From contig OZ014415.1 of the NCBI GenBank assembly GCA_963965975.1, forward strand, positions 7,135,001 to 7,199,000: a DNA stretch of 64,000 bases. Direction: 5' to 3'. The position numbers and the translations under genes are program-made. Every line of letters starts with the position of its first letter. The stretch's first letter is position 1. Shown piece after piece: positions 20,513 through 31,423 of the stretch. Below the pieces are notes generated by a model. It was not told the DNA's origin, ran no database searches, and worked only from the letters and a program-made list of their open reading frames with translations. This DNA comes from Xestospongia bergquistia. Taxonomy: Eukaryota > Porifera > Demospongiae > Haplosclerida > Petrosiidae.

Positions 20513-23179
20513 TTAATCAGGCTGTGTTGGCAGTTCAGTAGTTGTCTTTACAAGTGACAAGGATGTATGTTTAGCTAATATACTTGCACTTTTTATATTT
20601 TGACTTGGCCATACTATCATTATAAAGACTCGTGGACCAAACAGACATACTAGAACAGCCAAAGCACTTAGTTGAATAGCTAATAATATAACAGCTGGTT
20701 TAAACTGAGTATCAGTAGCAAAATATGTTATGATAAATGCTATCCATATAAGACCCAATGAAAATGTAGAAAATGCTACATGTCTAGATTCATTAAAGTT
20801 TTGAGGAAATCGAATTGTAAAGATGGCTAGTGCATTACTTGCAATCATTAGAGCAGATATGTATAGCATTTGTATAGCCAATAATGCAATATGAGGTGTG
20901 GTACATTGGAGAGCAAGTGTTGGAAAGTCATTTGTATTCTGTGAATTATTTACTTGACTTTTCAGCACATCAGGATAGATAACCATTAGAGATATTAGTT
21001 CTAGAGCCATTTGAATTCCCACCAATAAAATTGTAAATAAAATTTGATGCATTGGTGAGATACACTTAGGTCTGGAAGCAATGTTCTGCTGTAGAAATAT
21101 TCGAGCAATTCGTACTAGTTTAATGAAAACAGCACAAACAATTAATGAAAAACAAAACCATCCTCCTATCCTTTTAAGAATACAGACAGCTACAGAGGCT
21201 TTTGGAATAAATACAACTGTTATTAGAAAACAAAGAGTTATTCCACTTAGTAGTAGTATCATTTGTTCTCTTCCTGATGACTTTACAATTGGTGTGTTCC
21301 AGAAATATATGAAGACTCCACTCACGAATACTACAGCTAATAATCCAATTATGGCTAACAATATTAGTACAATAGACCATGCATCAGAAGGTTTAAGATA
21401 TGACTCTTCAATATCTACACACCCATTACTACCATTAAGAGGATTATTGCCCCACATGTATTGAGGACATATTTGACATACTTTTGAAGAGGTAGAGTTA
21501 GTGTAGTTTTGTCCAAGACAAGGGTCACAAATATCACAACAAGTCACAACTTTTCGTTTAATAAGACCAGGCTTACAACCTTGACACTGTGATTTAAATT
21601 GATACATAATATTACCTGATTCATCAAGACCAAATTGCTTTGTAATATTGTTTTTAAATTTAAGATGATTGTGTGGCAAATTTCCATCCCAATATCCAAC
21701 ATTTACAATGTCATATGATTTGCTACAATTTGGACATGAAGATACTACTTGATAATTGTAGATGTTGTATTTTGGTTTTATGCTGCCATGTTCATCAAAA
21801 CTAATTTCATTACCAGTTGGGCTGGTGAAGTTAAGATTTTTTATATACTCCAAAAGGTTTGAGCCGTTTAATGTTCTATTTTGTCCAAGACATGTTTGAT
21901 TTTCAGGGTACCACACTAATGGTTGATTACAGTTATCATTTAAAAAGTTATTTATTACATGAGCTACACTATAAACAGCATCAATAGCAGGAGCATCATA
22001 AGAATCTTGGTGAAAATTATAACTAGAATCATTTACAAAGCTAATGTTGCTACAGTTAACACCAATTTTGCAGCCATGATAGCGCTCGTAAAACTCACTA
22101 AACCATGGATTACGTAAGTTAGTTGCCGGAGTTAATTGCGAGTAGTAGTTGCTAAAAGCAGGGAATGTCTTGGAGTATGGTTTCGTACCCCATTTTCCAA
22201 TCGTAACATCCTTGTAATTTACATCAAGCTCTTGAGACCAAGCATTACTGGCAATCCACAAGAACCGCTTATTTGATCGACCAGAAGAGTGTAACGTTTG
22301 CACTTCTATCAACAGCTTATCAACATGATTAGGCCAAGCAAACAACACGACAACATTAGCAGAGGAATTCGTTAGGTTATTAGCCAGGAGAACATAGTCA
22401 GTGCTATCATCAATACCTCTATTAAGATCAATGCACACACCTTTAGTATCTGCTAAATCATGAAATTCTTTAATACCAGGTTGACCATACAAACCATTTG
22501 AATATATAGTTGAAACGTAGTCCCAACCAAAATATAGTATTAAGTCAATCATTGCTTGAGCTTGCTTACTATCTGGAGGTACAGTACGATAAAAGTAAGT
22601 GTAAAGATCACGATTACTCAAAAGAGGAGATGATGATGTAAAACTAACTTGAGGCATGTTGAATAAACGAAAGAAACTAGCTAGTGGAATAGACACAGAG
22701 CTATATGCTGCACCAATAACAGCCACAACTGAAGCTTTAGTTGAAAAATTGTGATTCAACTCGGATTGAAAGCAACTTTCAAGCTCTAAACGACCACTTG
22801 AAAACACAAGGTCAACACTCTCATCAAGAGCTATATTTTCACTTATACAAGTATCTCTGATATCATAACCAAGGGTTATGTTAGGTAAAACGTGAGGGTC
22901 ATTGTTGACAAGATCTATAGCAAACAAAACGGCCTCCAAGTGTTCCAAAGACTTGTCTAAAAAAATCTCACCACATTTTCCAATACCATCACTTTTATGT
23001 ACTCTTAGTAACACACCTAAAATGATGTCCTTATCTTGACGATCTTGTATGCCACTTATTCTAGTACCTCCATCAGCTCTAAGAAAAGATCCAGGAGTGC
23101 CATAATGATACTGAGCTGCACACTTATTAAGCAAAAGAAACTGAGAGAACACAACAAGAAAGATCAGAGTCCATGTCAT
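20513..23179 (-). CDS. Class C GPCR, intact, intronless
   Basis: 888 residues starting MTWTLIFL with a hydrophobic signal peptide ending near CAAQ. VFT ligand-binding domain about 45-515 (CGEIF, NITLGYDIRDTCISENIAL, YFYRTVPPDSKQAQAMIDL, GLYGQPG), CRD of the NCD3G type about 525-590 (CQGCKPG, CCDICDPCLG, CPQYMWG), seven helices about 597-855, then GPRVFIMIVWPSQN and a short Ser/Thr-rich tail. Compared with metabotropic glutamate receptors, the pocket Ser pair (YSSVSI), the Asp of PPDS and the Tyr of LYG are kept. The Asp that holds the ligand amine is Asn312, and the position matching mGluR1 Arg78 is His80. Such receptors work as plasma-membrane dimers coupling to G proteins. Ligand unknown. 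No intron or frame break seen. Confidence 0.95.
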   Translation of the reverse strand: MTWTLIFLVVFSQFLLLNKCAAQYHYGTPGSFLRADGGTRISGIQDRQDKDIILGVLLRVHKSDGIGKCGEIFLDKSLEHLEAVLFAIDLVNNDPHVLPNITLGYDIRDTCISENIALDESVDLVFSSGRLELESCFQSELNHNFSTKASVVAVIGAAYSSVSIPLASFFRLFNMPQVSFTSSSPLLSNRDLYTYFYRTVPPDSKQAQAMIDLILYFGWDYVSTIYSNGLYGQPGIKEFHDLADTKGVCIDLNRGIDDSTDYVLLANNLTNSSANVVVLFAWPNHVDKLLIEVQTLHSSGRSNKRFLWIASNAWSQELDVNYKDVTIGKWGTKPYSKTFPAFSNYYSQLTPATNLRNPWFSEFYERYHGCKIGVNCSNISFVNDSSYNFHQDSYDAPAIDAVYSVAHVINNFLNDNCNQPLVWYPENQTCLGQNRTLNGSNLLEYIKNLNFTSPTGNEISFDEHGSIKPKYNIYNYQVVSSCPNCSKSYDIVNVGYWDGNLPHNHLKFKNNITKQFGLDESGNIMYQFKSQCQGCKPGLIKRKVVTCCDICDPCLGQNYTNSTSSKVCQICPQYMWGNNPLNGSNGCVDIEESYLKPSDAWSIVLILLAIIGLLAVVFVSGVFIYFWNTPIVKSSGREQMILLLSGITLCFLITVVFIPKASVAVCILKRIGGWFCFSLIVCAVFIKLVRIARIFLQQNIASRPKCISPMHQILFTILLVGIQMALELISLMVIYPDVLKSQVNNSQNTNDFPTLALQCTTPHIALLAIQMLYISALMIASNALAIFTIRFPQNFNESRHVAFSTFSLGLIWIAFIITYFATDTQFKPAVILLAIQLSALAVLVCLFGPRVFIMIVWPSQNIKSASILAKHTSLSLVKTTTELPTQPD

Positions 23180-23218
23180 GTTAAATCTTTTCTCTTTATG
23201 ACATAAAAGTGGTTTAGT

Positions 23219-23226
23219 CTTTTATG
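23219..23226 (-). promoter_or_regulatory. TATA-like box of receptor 20513-23179
   Basis: CATAAAAG on the coding strand, 40-47 bp before the ATG, followed by ACTAAACCAC as in sibling promoters. Confidence 0.45.
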
Positions 23227-24324
23227 TTTAGTTATCTTGCTATGATTTTTTTTTAAAAAATACTTTAAATGCAGACTCTGCTCATTGTAAACATATTGAT
23301 TCATTTAACTAATATAATATAACACAGGTTGCATGATGCAAACTGAAAGTAAAATAATTCTATTTTGATGACTATTGTCCTATCAAATCAAATTAATTTA
23401 TCAATATTTTCTTTAAAATATCATTGCTAAGTTTCAACATTTTGTAAACAATTTACATCATGTCGTCTATAAATCCAAACATTTATTTTAATCAAGAGTA
23501 ATCAGTTTTTCAGTGGAAATGATAGTATATATATTTTGATATAGAAAATTTGCTGTTTATCAATATGAATAGTGTCAGTTTTTCTCACATGCATTTGGCA
23601 TACTTAAAGTAAATAGCCAACTTTTGACCATATATGGCAGCAATATATAATAGAAGTTGATCTCACTGATATTGCCTTTAAATATTGAGTTATTTTACAG
23701 TCATGGGAGTTAGAACATCTGCATATCTGAGGAGTTACATAACATATATGTGACATGTCGTATACATCTTTTGGAACTTGTATTATGAATGACATTCTTG
23801 TAGAAAATCATTGTACAATAGTAAAAATAATCTAACAATTAAATATGTTTTGGTACTAATAATCCTGAACATTATCCACACATTTATAGTTTTTTCTCAT
23901 GTGGATATTAAAAAAAGCTGGCGATCAACAAATAATGAAAACATAACAGATTTTTGCCAATGTTCTTTTATAATAAATCACGGTACTGTCAGAATTGCAT
24001 GTAATGCTGACAGTAGTGTTTTTCAGTCTAATTTCTAAACTGTTTATTTAACTAATTAATTAAATAGACCAGATCCCTTGTGCATGAAAGTAGTTATATG
24101 TGATGCAAATATCCATCTCCATAAACAAAGCAGCTAATATGACTCTTAAGTATACTTAATAAAGTATTAAGAAGCACAATTATTCATTTATGTAGTCAGT
24201 TAATGGATTATTCTCTGATATGTGGATCACAGGTATATACAGATCCCACCATTCTACACAAATATCCTCTCATTATACAGTAAAAACATTTATATATTAC
24301 AGTATATAAGTGGTTAAAGTATTT
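23227..24324. other. Receptor 5' flank and spacer
   Basis: The flank contains a weakened upstream box near 23570 (GTCAGTTTTTCTCACATGC). A 75-codon plus-strand frame at 23811-24038 has a hydrophobic start but no relative in the window; I do not call it a gene. Nothing else is recognisable. Confidence 0.4.
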
Positions 24325-24408
24325 TGAGGTTTGGCTCTTCAATATCTATTACTACCAGTATAAACATATTTAGTATTCTTTTGAAGAGATACTGTTAGAA
24401 ACAGCATT
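24325..24408 (-). pseudogene. Small CRD relic of a receptor
   Basis: GGCTCTTCAATATCTATTAC, TACCAGTA and TTTGAAGAGATACTGTTAG match the TM1-proximal and cysteine-rich part of the receptors, with deletions. It is short and decayed. Confidence 0.45.
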
Positions 24409-24829
24409 AATTGGTCATAAACTACATACAACATAGATTCTAACATTTCTATCACAGGACATTGTTTTCTGGCTTTTTAAACTTTCATTATTGAGTTTTG
24501 TATTATTCAACATTCCTCCTAAATTATTTTGGCAATTAATGCATTTCCTATATTAGAGGACTACACTATGATAATGGTAAAGACATGATTTGGGCACACT
24601 TCAATTTTATGATTGACTTAGAACTCCTGGTGGACAAGTCATGTTGAAGAATGAAAATGAATATATTAATTGTATATTTCACAATAGCAGTATAAACATG
24701 CTTTTCAAAAAATGTAATGTTGTAACAAAGTAATTATTGCATTTAAAAGTAAATTCTCATTAAATAAAACAAAAGCAATATTATATCATGTTATTGTTAT
24801 AAAAAAATTAAGATATTGGTAATTAAAGA

Positions 24830-25265
24830 ATATGAGCTACATGATAGTAGCAGTTGATGTATGTAAGGTATAGCATTATCATCAAGATTATATGTCACCA
24901 CAGTTGCATTTGTTGAAGAGGGATTCTCATTTGTATGTTGAGTGACTTATTTGTAGGACCACTAGGAGTTACAATAGGGGTTGTCAGAACATTTTAATCA
25001 GGACAGAATATCATTATAAAGATGCGCATGTGTAAGCAAGCTTTATATTATATTTAATGTATGTTAACAAAGTATTTATAGCATATGAAGGTCAATTATC
25101 CCTAAGAAAAAAGAAGAAAAACAATGCTAGTAGAGTAGTGTTAAAACAAAAGTAAGATAGCAGCAATTACAACAAAATGTGTTATATGATAGCAGCAATT
25201 GGTGTATGATTATTTATCATCAAATTCAGTAACTGGTAGATTAAGTGTCACAGCAGTCATGTTTA
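24830..25265 (-). pseudogene. Relics of the divergent receptor tail, two copies
   Basis: About 24830-25040 matches 47690-47910 (tail plus the first bases of the TM7-proximal MIFWPDQN region; here TCAGGACAGAATATCATTAT). About 25185-25265 repeats the outer half of the same tail. Stops and deletions exclude function. Together with 17695-17880 they show that the 47744-type tail was copied at least four times. Confidence 0.65.
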
Positions 25266-25621
25266 TTGGACAGAGACAATTATCAACTAATTTAGTAAGC
25301 AGAACTTAACAGTTATTGAAAAAAGCAATGTTCATATCCTTTTAAGAGCTTTTAGCCTGCAAAAATAAAGATATGACAATAACATGTTATACACACTATA
25401 CACTGACCCATTATTGCTAAAGTATGAATAATAAACAAATAAAAAGACACATGGTATAATATAACAAGATGATTACTTACAGTTGAAATAGTTCAAACAG
25501 TTAAATTTTTTTATTAGGTTTATATGTCTTAATCTGATGAACCAGTCTGTGGTTACTATATAACCACTATGTAATCAAAAAAACTAATACTTCTCTCACT
25601 CTCATCTATTATATATTATAT

Positions 25622-25722
25622 CTATCTACATTAAGGTTATGTCAGCAAAGTATCAAAACAAAAGTATTTACTGAATTGTGGTAAAACACATTATTCAGGG
25701 TGGTTGGGTGTTCAGTAGCAAA
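25622..25722 (-). pseudogene. Receptor 3' end fused to a kinase
   Basis: ACATTAAGGTTATGTCAGCA through TTTACTGAATTGTGG to the complement of the final codons (TTATTCAGG...TTCAGTAG) is the standard receptor 3' end. It stops within about 20 codons of the receptor terminus and is joined at about 25723 to plus-strand kinase sequence. Only the end of the tail remains. Confidence 0.75.
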
Positions 25723-26082
25723 GGTCCAGAAATGGTGGGTGACTTACAAGGGGTTAAAGAAAGTGGCAGCATGTATAAGTTAACAGATCCTGCTATAATG
25801 TCCATTAACAGAGAATATGGAGTTACAGATACTGGAATTGAGGGTATGGCCATGTTCTTTTTAGTTCATGGATATTCTGATATCTGTAGAGCCCTTCCTA
25901 AACCAACATTAGCAAAATTTGTTAGTAAGGTACCTGATGATGTGATGCAACAAGCACTGGCATTTCAACAGTTGTCGGCAAGAGGAACAACATATAGTTA
26001 TGAGATGAAATTTTCAGATGAAATAAAGCAGGCTCTTGTTCTGGTTTTTAATTCAATTGCTCAAGGCATGAAGAAGCTTTAA
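25723..26082 (+). pseudogene. Alpha-kinase C-terminal half with intact end
   Basis: An open frame from GPEMVGDLQGV through KLTDPAI, GVTDTGIEG and VHGYSDICR to the C-terminus (NSIAQGMKKL, stop at 26080-26082). It supplies the genuine C-terminal 20 residues missing from the ORF at 19528. There is no N-lobe and no ATP-binding lysine: an ATG-less chimera with receptor sequence replaces it (the frame stays open upstream to about 25678 through antisense receptor tail). Like 19528 it has Tyr in place of the zinc-site Cys. Likely non-functional as a kinase. Confidence 0.75.
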
Positions 26083-27479
26083 ATTTTTAATGTTCAGTTA
26101 TTTATCCTGAATTATTTAAGATAGCTGATATTCATACTCATAGTGAGGACAAACTACAATTAACAACAGGCAGCAGCTCTCTAATGTTGAAACACAGGGA
26201 AAATATATATAATTACATAGTAAGAAACGTATGTGAATATGTTGGAATATCATTATAAAAGCTATATAAATGTTTAGAAATCTCACATTTCATACATTAC
26301 TGATTAGTTTTTGTTAATGTAAATGTTTTCTAGAGTCACAATAGCTGCTATGAGTGAAATTGTGATTGTCAATTTGTGCACTGTCTCATGTTTGCATATG
26401 TATATACTTGCGTATAGTGATGTAAGAAAATAGCCTTGCTTACACATAAAGTTTGTAGATTATTAAATTATATGCATAAAATATACACTACATTATTAAA
26501 TGTAAACATTATATACTCTAATCTATAAAGGAGTATATACTAATCATAGTGTTCGTAGTATTGACTTGTTTCTTATCATAATTAAAACTCATAGTATCTA
26601 CAACAATAATGGTATCTATGTATACTTTACAGACACTTTTAATTGATTAATATATGCATGCATGCAATGGGAAATTGTTTATTGATATTAAAATAATTAA
26701 GTATCCATGTAACTTGTAAACTTGTATGCATTTTCCATAAATGTTACCTAAAAACTGCTGACTTGTTTATAATGGTGTTGTAGTTTTGTATAGGAAACTC
26801 AGTACAGACTTAAAGCTTTGAGCAAATGTTATTGACTCTTAAAAACTAATATTGTACTATTGATAATATAAATGTAGATATGTAGATTACACTATAGTAA
26901 CTTGAAATATTAAGTAAGTCCCTACAATAAGGACACTCAATTATGTCCACTATGGAGAGTTTTGGCTGTAACTAGTACACATGTGCACAGAGGATACAGC
27001 TTATAGTTAACAGATGTTATATGTCTATACATATAATCTGTTACTTAACAATACAAGCTAATTAACATACATGTTATTATTTTAGGGTTTAGGAAAGTTT
27101 TGCACTGAGTCTAGGTTATAGGGAATGATTTATAATAAATCTTGTGAACAGCTACATACATGATTCAGTAGGTCAATAACTGACTAAAATATATCACATG
27201 TTGATGGCAGTTGTGTCTACCCACTCACATTAATTACTAAAAACAAACGTTATTTCTTTTAACATTATTACAATAACTAAAATTAGGGAATGTCCCTAAG
27301 TTATGATTGCTCAAAAAGTCACTATAATAACAATATTATAATATGACAATGAACAGTACATGCACTCAAAATTTGCTGAATCATTGCAAGCATTGTGTGA
27401 CATCTATAACAGGATGAATTTCATGTTACATAGCAAGACCCTATGTGAATTTTTTGACTGTAAATTAGTAAATGCATAG
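26083..27479. other. Spacer, 3' flank side of receptor 28049
   Basis: AT-rich. The latter part (27100-27480) is the shared receptor 3' outer flank (GAATGTCCCTAA, TGACAATGAACAGTACATGC). No gene recognised in 26083-27100. Confidence 0.45.
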
Positions 27480-27545
27480 GTAGGCTACATAGTTTACAGT
27501 GAGTTACAGTGTGTTACAGTAGATTACTGTGAGTTACAGCAACCT
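27480..27545. repeat. Short GGTTACAGTR tract and nearby hairpin
   Basis: About six degenerate 10-bp copies in the 3' flank of receptor 28049. Further along, at about 27670-27700, TTATCTATTGTA/TACAATAGATAA forms a small inverted repeat in the place of the 5851-type hairpin. At about 27774-27800 GATGAAAGTTTCAGAACCTG is a shred of the kinase 3' end (EMKFSDPE in 20274). Confidence 0.6.
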
Positions 27546-27894
27546 ACTTTACTCAACCATAAAACACTGTAACAAAAATACTATAACCTTGTAGTGAGTC
27601 TTAAGACCCTGTAGAAAACATATACTTAATGCTGGAATTCCATAGGCTACAATATTTATTATCTATTGTAATATACAATACAATAGATAACAAGGCCATG
27701 ATGCTATTATAAACAAAATGAATTCATATGTACAGGTATATGTAGCCACTTAGCTAAGATGATTCTTGTTATAAGATGAAAGTTTCAGAACCTGATATAA
27801 CAAGGCCATGATGCAATTATCATCACAGTGCGTAATACACGTACATGTAGCCAGCAATCTAAGCTAGTTATTAGAACAGATATAGCAGTAACGT

Positions 27895-27900
27895 TTTATT
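27895..27900 (-). terminator. Poly(A) signal AATAAA
   Basis: 149 bp past the stop of receptor 28049. Confidence 0.55.
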
Positions 27901-28048
27901 AAAAGTCACAAAAATTAAAAGTATAAGTCATATGTATCAGCTTTAAAAAGCAAAACTAAATTAAGGGAGTAACAAAATAAACTATATTGAGGTTATGTCA
28001 CCAAATTAACAAAAACATAAACATTTACTGAATTGTGGTAAAGAAACA

Positions 28049-30712
28049 TTATTCAGGCTTTGTTGGTAGTTCAGTAGTTGTCATTGCTGTCTTTCCGAGT
28101 GACAAAGATGTACTTTTAGCTGCTATACCTGCACTTTTGACATTTTGACTTGGCCAAACTATCATTATAAAGACTCGTGGACCAAACAGACATACTAGAA
28201 CAGACAAAGCACTTAGTTGAATAGCTAATGATATCACAGCTGGTTGAAACTGAGCATCAGTAGCAAAATATGTTATGATAAATGCTATCCATATAAGACC
28301 CAATGAAAATGTAGAAAATGCTACATATCTAGATACGTTAAAGTTCTGAGGAAAACGAATTGTCAAAATGGCTAGCGCATTACTTGCAATCATTAGAGCA
28401 GATAAGTACAGCATTTGTATAGACAATAATGCTGTATGAGGTGTGGTACATTGGAGAGCAAGTGTTGGAAAGTCATTTGTATTCTGTGTATCATTCACTT
28501 GATTTTTGAGTACATCAGGATGACGAACAACTAAAGATATTAGTTCTAGGGCCATTTGAACTCCTACTAACAGAAATGTAAACAAAATTTGATGCATTGG
28601 CGAGACAAACTTGGGTCTAGAAGTAATGTTTTGCTGTAAAAAGATTCGAGCAATTCGAACAAGTTTGATGAATACAGCACAGACAATTAATGTAAAGCAA
28701 AACCATGCTCCTATCCTTTGAAGAGTACAGACACTCACAGAGGGTTTTGGAATAAATACAACTGTTATTAGAAAACAAAGAGTTATTCCACTTAGTAGTA
28801 ATACCATTTGTTCACGTCCTGATGACTTTACAATTGGTGTGTTCCAGAAATATATGAAGACTCCACTCACAAATATTACAGCTATTAATCCAATTATAGC
28901 TAACAATATTAGTACAATAGACCATGCATCAGAAGGTTTAAGATATGACTCTTTGATATTTACACAACTAGTACTACCAATAAGAGGGTTATTACCCCAC
29001 ATATATTGAGGACATATTTGACATTCTTTTGAAGAGGTGGAGTTAGTGTAGTTTTGTCCAAGACAAGGATCACAGATATCACAACAAGTAACAACTTTTC
29101 GTTTAATATGACCAGGCTTACAACCTTGACACTGTGATTTAAATTGATACATAATATTACCTGATTCATCAAGACCAAATTGCTTTGTAGTATTGGGATT
29201 AAATTTAAGACGATCATGAGGTAAATTTCCATCCCAATACCCAACATTTACAATCTCATCTGATTTGCTACAATTTGGACATGAAGATACTACTTGGTAA
29301 TTGTAGATAAGATATTTAGCTTTGACATCACCATCATCATCAAAACTTACTTCATTGCCGGTTGGGCTGGTAAAGTTGAGTTTTTTAATATACTCTAGAA
29401 GATTTGAGCCATTTAATGTTCTATTTTGTCCAAGACATGTTTGATTGACAGGATACCACACTAATGGTTGATTACAGTTATCATTTAAGAAGTTATTGAT
29501 TGCATGAGCTACACTATAAACAGCATCAATAGCAGTAGCATCAAATGAATCCTGTTTATAAGTAGAATCATTTACAATGCTCATTTTGCTACAGTTAACA
29601 CCAACAATGCAGTCATAATATTTTTCATAAAACTCACTAAACCATGGATTACGTACATTAGTTGCAGGAGTTAGTTGTGAATAGTAGTAATCAAACTTAG
29701 AGAATGTTTTGGTGTATGGCCTTGTGCCCCATTTTCCAATCGTAACATCTTTATATTTGTTAACAAGGTGAGACCAACTATCACCAGCAATCCACAGGAA
29801 CCGCTTATTTGATCGACCAGAAGAGTACAACGTTTGCATTTCTGTCAAGAGTTTAACAACATGATTAGGCCAAACAAACAACACCACAACATTAGCAGAG
29901 GAATTCATTAGGTTATTAGCCAGGAGAACATAATCAGTCTTATCATCAATACCTTTAATAAGATCAATGCACACACCTTTAGTATCTGCTAAATCATGAA
30001 ATGCTTTATAACCAGGTTGACCATACAAACCATTTGAATATATAGTTGAGACATAGTCCCAACCAAAATATACTATTAAGTCAATCATTGCTTGAGCATG
30101 CCCACTATCTGAAGGTATAGTACGATAAAAGTATGTGTATAAATCACGATCACTCAAAAGAGGAGATGCTGATGCAAAACTGACTTGAGGAATGTTGAAT
30201 AAACGAAAGAAACTAGCAACTGGGATAGACACAGAACTATACACTGCTCCAATAACAGCGACAACAGGAGGCTTAGTTGAAACATTATTTGACTGAGATT
30301 CTTGGCAACTTTCAAGTTCTAAACGATCACCAGAAAGCACAAGATCGACACTTTCATCAAGAGCTATATTCTCACTTATACAAGTGTCTCTGATATCATA
30401 ACCAAGTGTTATATTAGGTAAAACATGGGGATCATTGTTGACAAGATCTATAGCAAACAAAACAGCCTCCAAATGTTCCAAAGCCTTGTCTACAAAAATC
30501 TCACCACATTTTCCGTTACCATCACTTTTATGTACTCTTAGTAACCCACCTAAAATGATGTCTTTTTCTTTGAGATCTTGTATACCACTTATTCTAGTAC
30601 CTCCATCAGCTCTAAGAACAGATCCAGGAGTGTCATAATGATACTGAGCTGCACATTTGGTAAGCAAAAGAAACTGGAAGAACACACCAAGAAAGACAAG
30701 AGTCCACTTCAA
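28049..30712 (-). CDS. Class C GPCR, open frame but initiator ATG lost
   Basis: The frame is open for 887 codons with the full family layout: signal peptide KWTLVFLGVFFQFLLL, VFT domain, CRD, seven helices, and a tail ending TELPTKPE. Where paralogues have ATGAAGTGG, this copy has TTGAAGTGG (TTG at 30710-30712). Upstream the frame offers only a GTG (30719-30721) and no ATG, and the first internal Met is beyond residue 200. So it either starts at a non-AUG codon, uses an upstream exon, or has just lost translation. The pocket Ser pair, Asp of PSDS and Tyr of LYG are kept; the amine-binding Asp is present (AGDSW). The TATA box and poly(A) signal are intact. Selection seems to have acted until recently, since no stop has accumulated. 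Confidence 0.85.
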   Translation of the reverse strand: MKWTLVFLGVFFQFLLLTKCAAQYHYDTPGSVLRADGGTRISGIQDLKEKDIILGGLLRVHKSDGNGKCGEIFVDKALEHLEAVLFAIDLVNNDPHVLPNITLGYDIRDTCISENIALDESVDLVLSGDRLELESCQESQSNNVSTKPPVVAVIGAVYSSVSIPVASFFRLFNIPQVSFASASPLLSDRDLYTYFYRTIPSDSGHAQAMIDLIVYFGWDYVSTIYSNGLYGQPGYKAFHDLADTKGVCIDLIKGIDDKTDYVLLANNLMNSSANVVVLFVWPNHVVKLLTEMQTLYSSGRSNKRFLWIAGDSWSHLVNKYKDVTIGKWGTRPYTKTFSKFDYYYSQLTPATNVRNPWFSEFYEKYYDCIVGVNCSKMSIVNDSTYKQDSFDATAIDAVYSVAHAINNFLNDNCNQPLVWYPVNQTCLGQNRTLNGSNLLEYIKKLNFTSPTGNEVSFDDDGDVKAKYLIYNYQVVSSCPNCSKSDEIVNVGYWDGNLPHDRLKFNPNTTKQFGLDESGNIMYQFKSQCQGCKPGHIKRKVVTCCDICDPCLGQNYTNSTSSKECQICPQYMWGNNPLIGSTSCVNIKESYLKPSDAWSIVLILLAIIGLIAVIFVSGVFIYFWNTPIVKSSGREQMVLLLSGITLCFLITVVFIPKPSVSVCTLQRIGAWFCFTLIVCAVFIKLVRIARIFLQQNITSRPKFVSPMHQILFTFLLVGVQMALELISLVVRHPDVLKNQVNDTQNTNDFPTLALQCTTPHTALLSIQMLYLSALMIASNALAILTIRFPQNFNVSRYVAFSTFSLGLIWIAFIITYFATDAQFQPAVISLAIQLSALSVLVCLFGPRVFIMIVWPSQNVKSAGIAAKSTSLSLGKTAMTTTELPTKPE

Positions 30713-30754
30713 ATTAAACACTCGATATGTGACTTGAAGATGTAAAAGTAAAGG

Positions 30755-30780
30755 TATATATAGTTTGATCTTTTATATTC
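30755..30780 (-). promoter_or_regulatory. TATA-like boxes of receptor 28049-30712
   Basis: On the coding strand, ATATAAAAG (30770-30780 region) and then TATATATA (30755-30762), 40-70 bp before the expected start codon position. Confidence 0.45.
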
Positions 30781-30884
30781 AGATAATCTGTTACGATTTA
30801 CTTTTAAAAAAACTACTTTGTATGCTGCCTCTACAAACTCTAAACATATATATAGTTGATTTAACTAATATATGGTTATATAAA

Positions 30885-31020
30885 CAGCACCATGGTATGG
30901 CTATACAAACATGGACACATAAACACCACCACGTCATAAGAATGTTCACGTTATGTTTACTAATACTACAGTTTCCATTGCCTAATGGAGTAGAATTTTG
31001 TTGTGTCATTATGTCAGCAT
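30885..31020 (+). pseudogene. Relic of the kinase 5' flank
   Basis: GTTTACTAATACTACAGTTTCC, GTAGAATTTTG and TGTGTCATTATGTCAG follow the order of the 150 bp before the kinase ATG at 19528, with divergence. Only the first codons could be represented. It is weak but in keeping with the other relics. Confidence 0.35.
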
Positions 31021-31423
31021 AATACATATTATATATATGGGCTAGTTGAACAAGAATGAGAAAGTACGCCAGGAATTAAACTTGACTTAATTTTCAAACA
31101 TTGAGCTGTATATAAAGGACTGTCAATTGATATCAGGATAATAAAGTATAATGTACCAAAGTAATTTCATGCATTTTTTTGTAATTGTTTGCTTAAAAAC
31201 TGCTGACTTGCTTATAATGGTTTTGTAGTTTTCTATAGGAAACTAAATACAGATTTAAAGCCTTGAGAAAATATCGTATCACTTCAAAACTTGATGTTTG
31301 TATGTGCAAGAAAATGAGATAAGTACACGATCATTTGAATGATCCTTTACATCTAGCTGTTTAAAAAGACTAATTATATTATCAATTAACTGTTGTCTCA
31401 ACAGACTTCCTGTAACTGCTACA

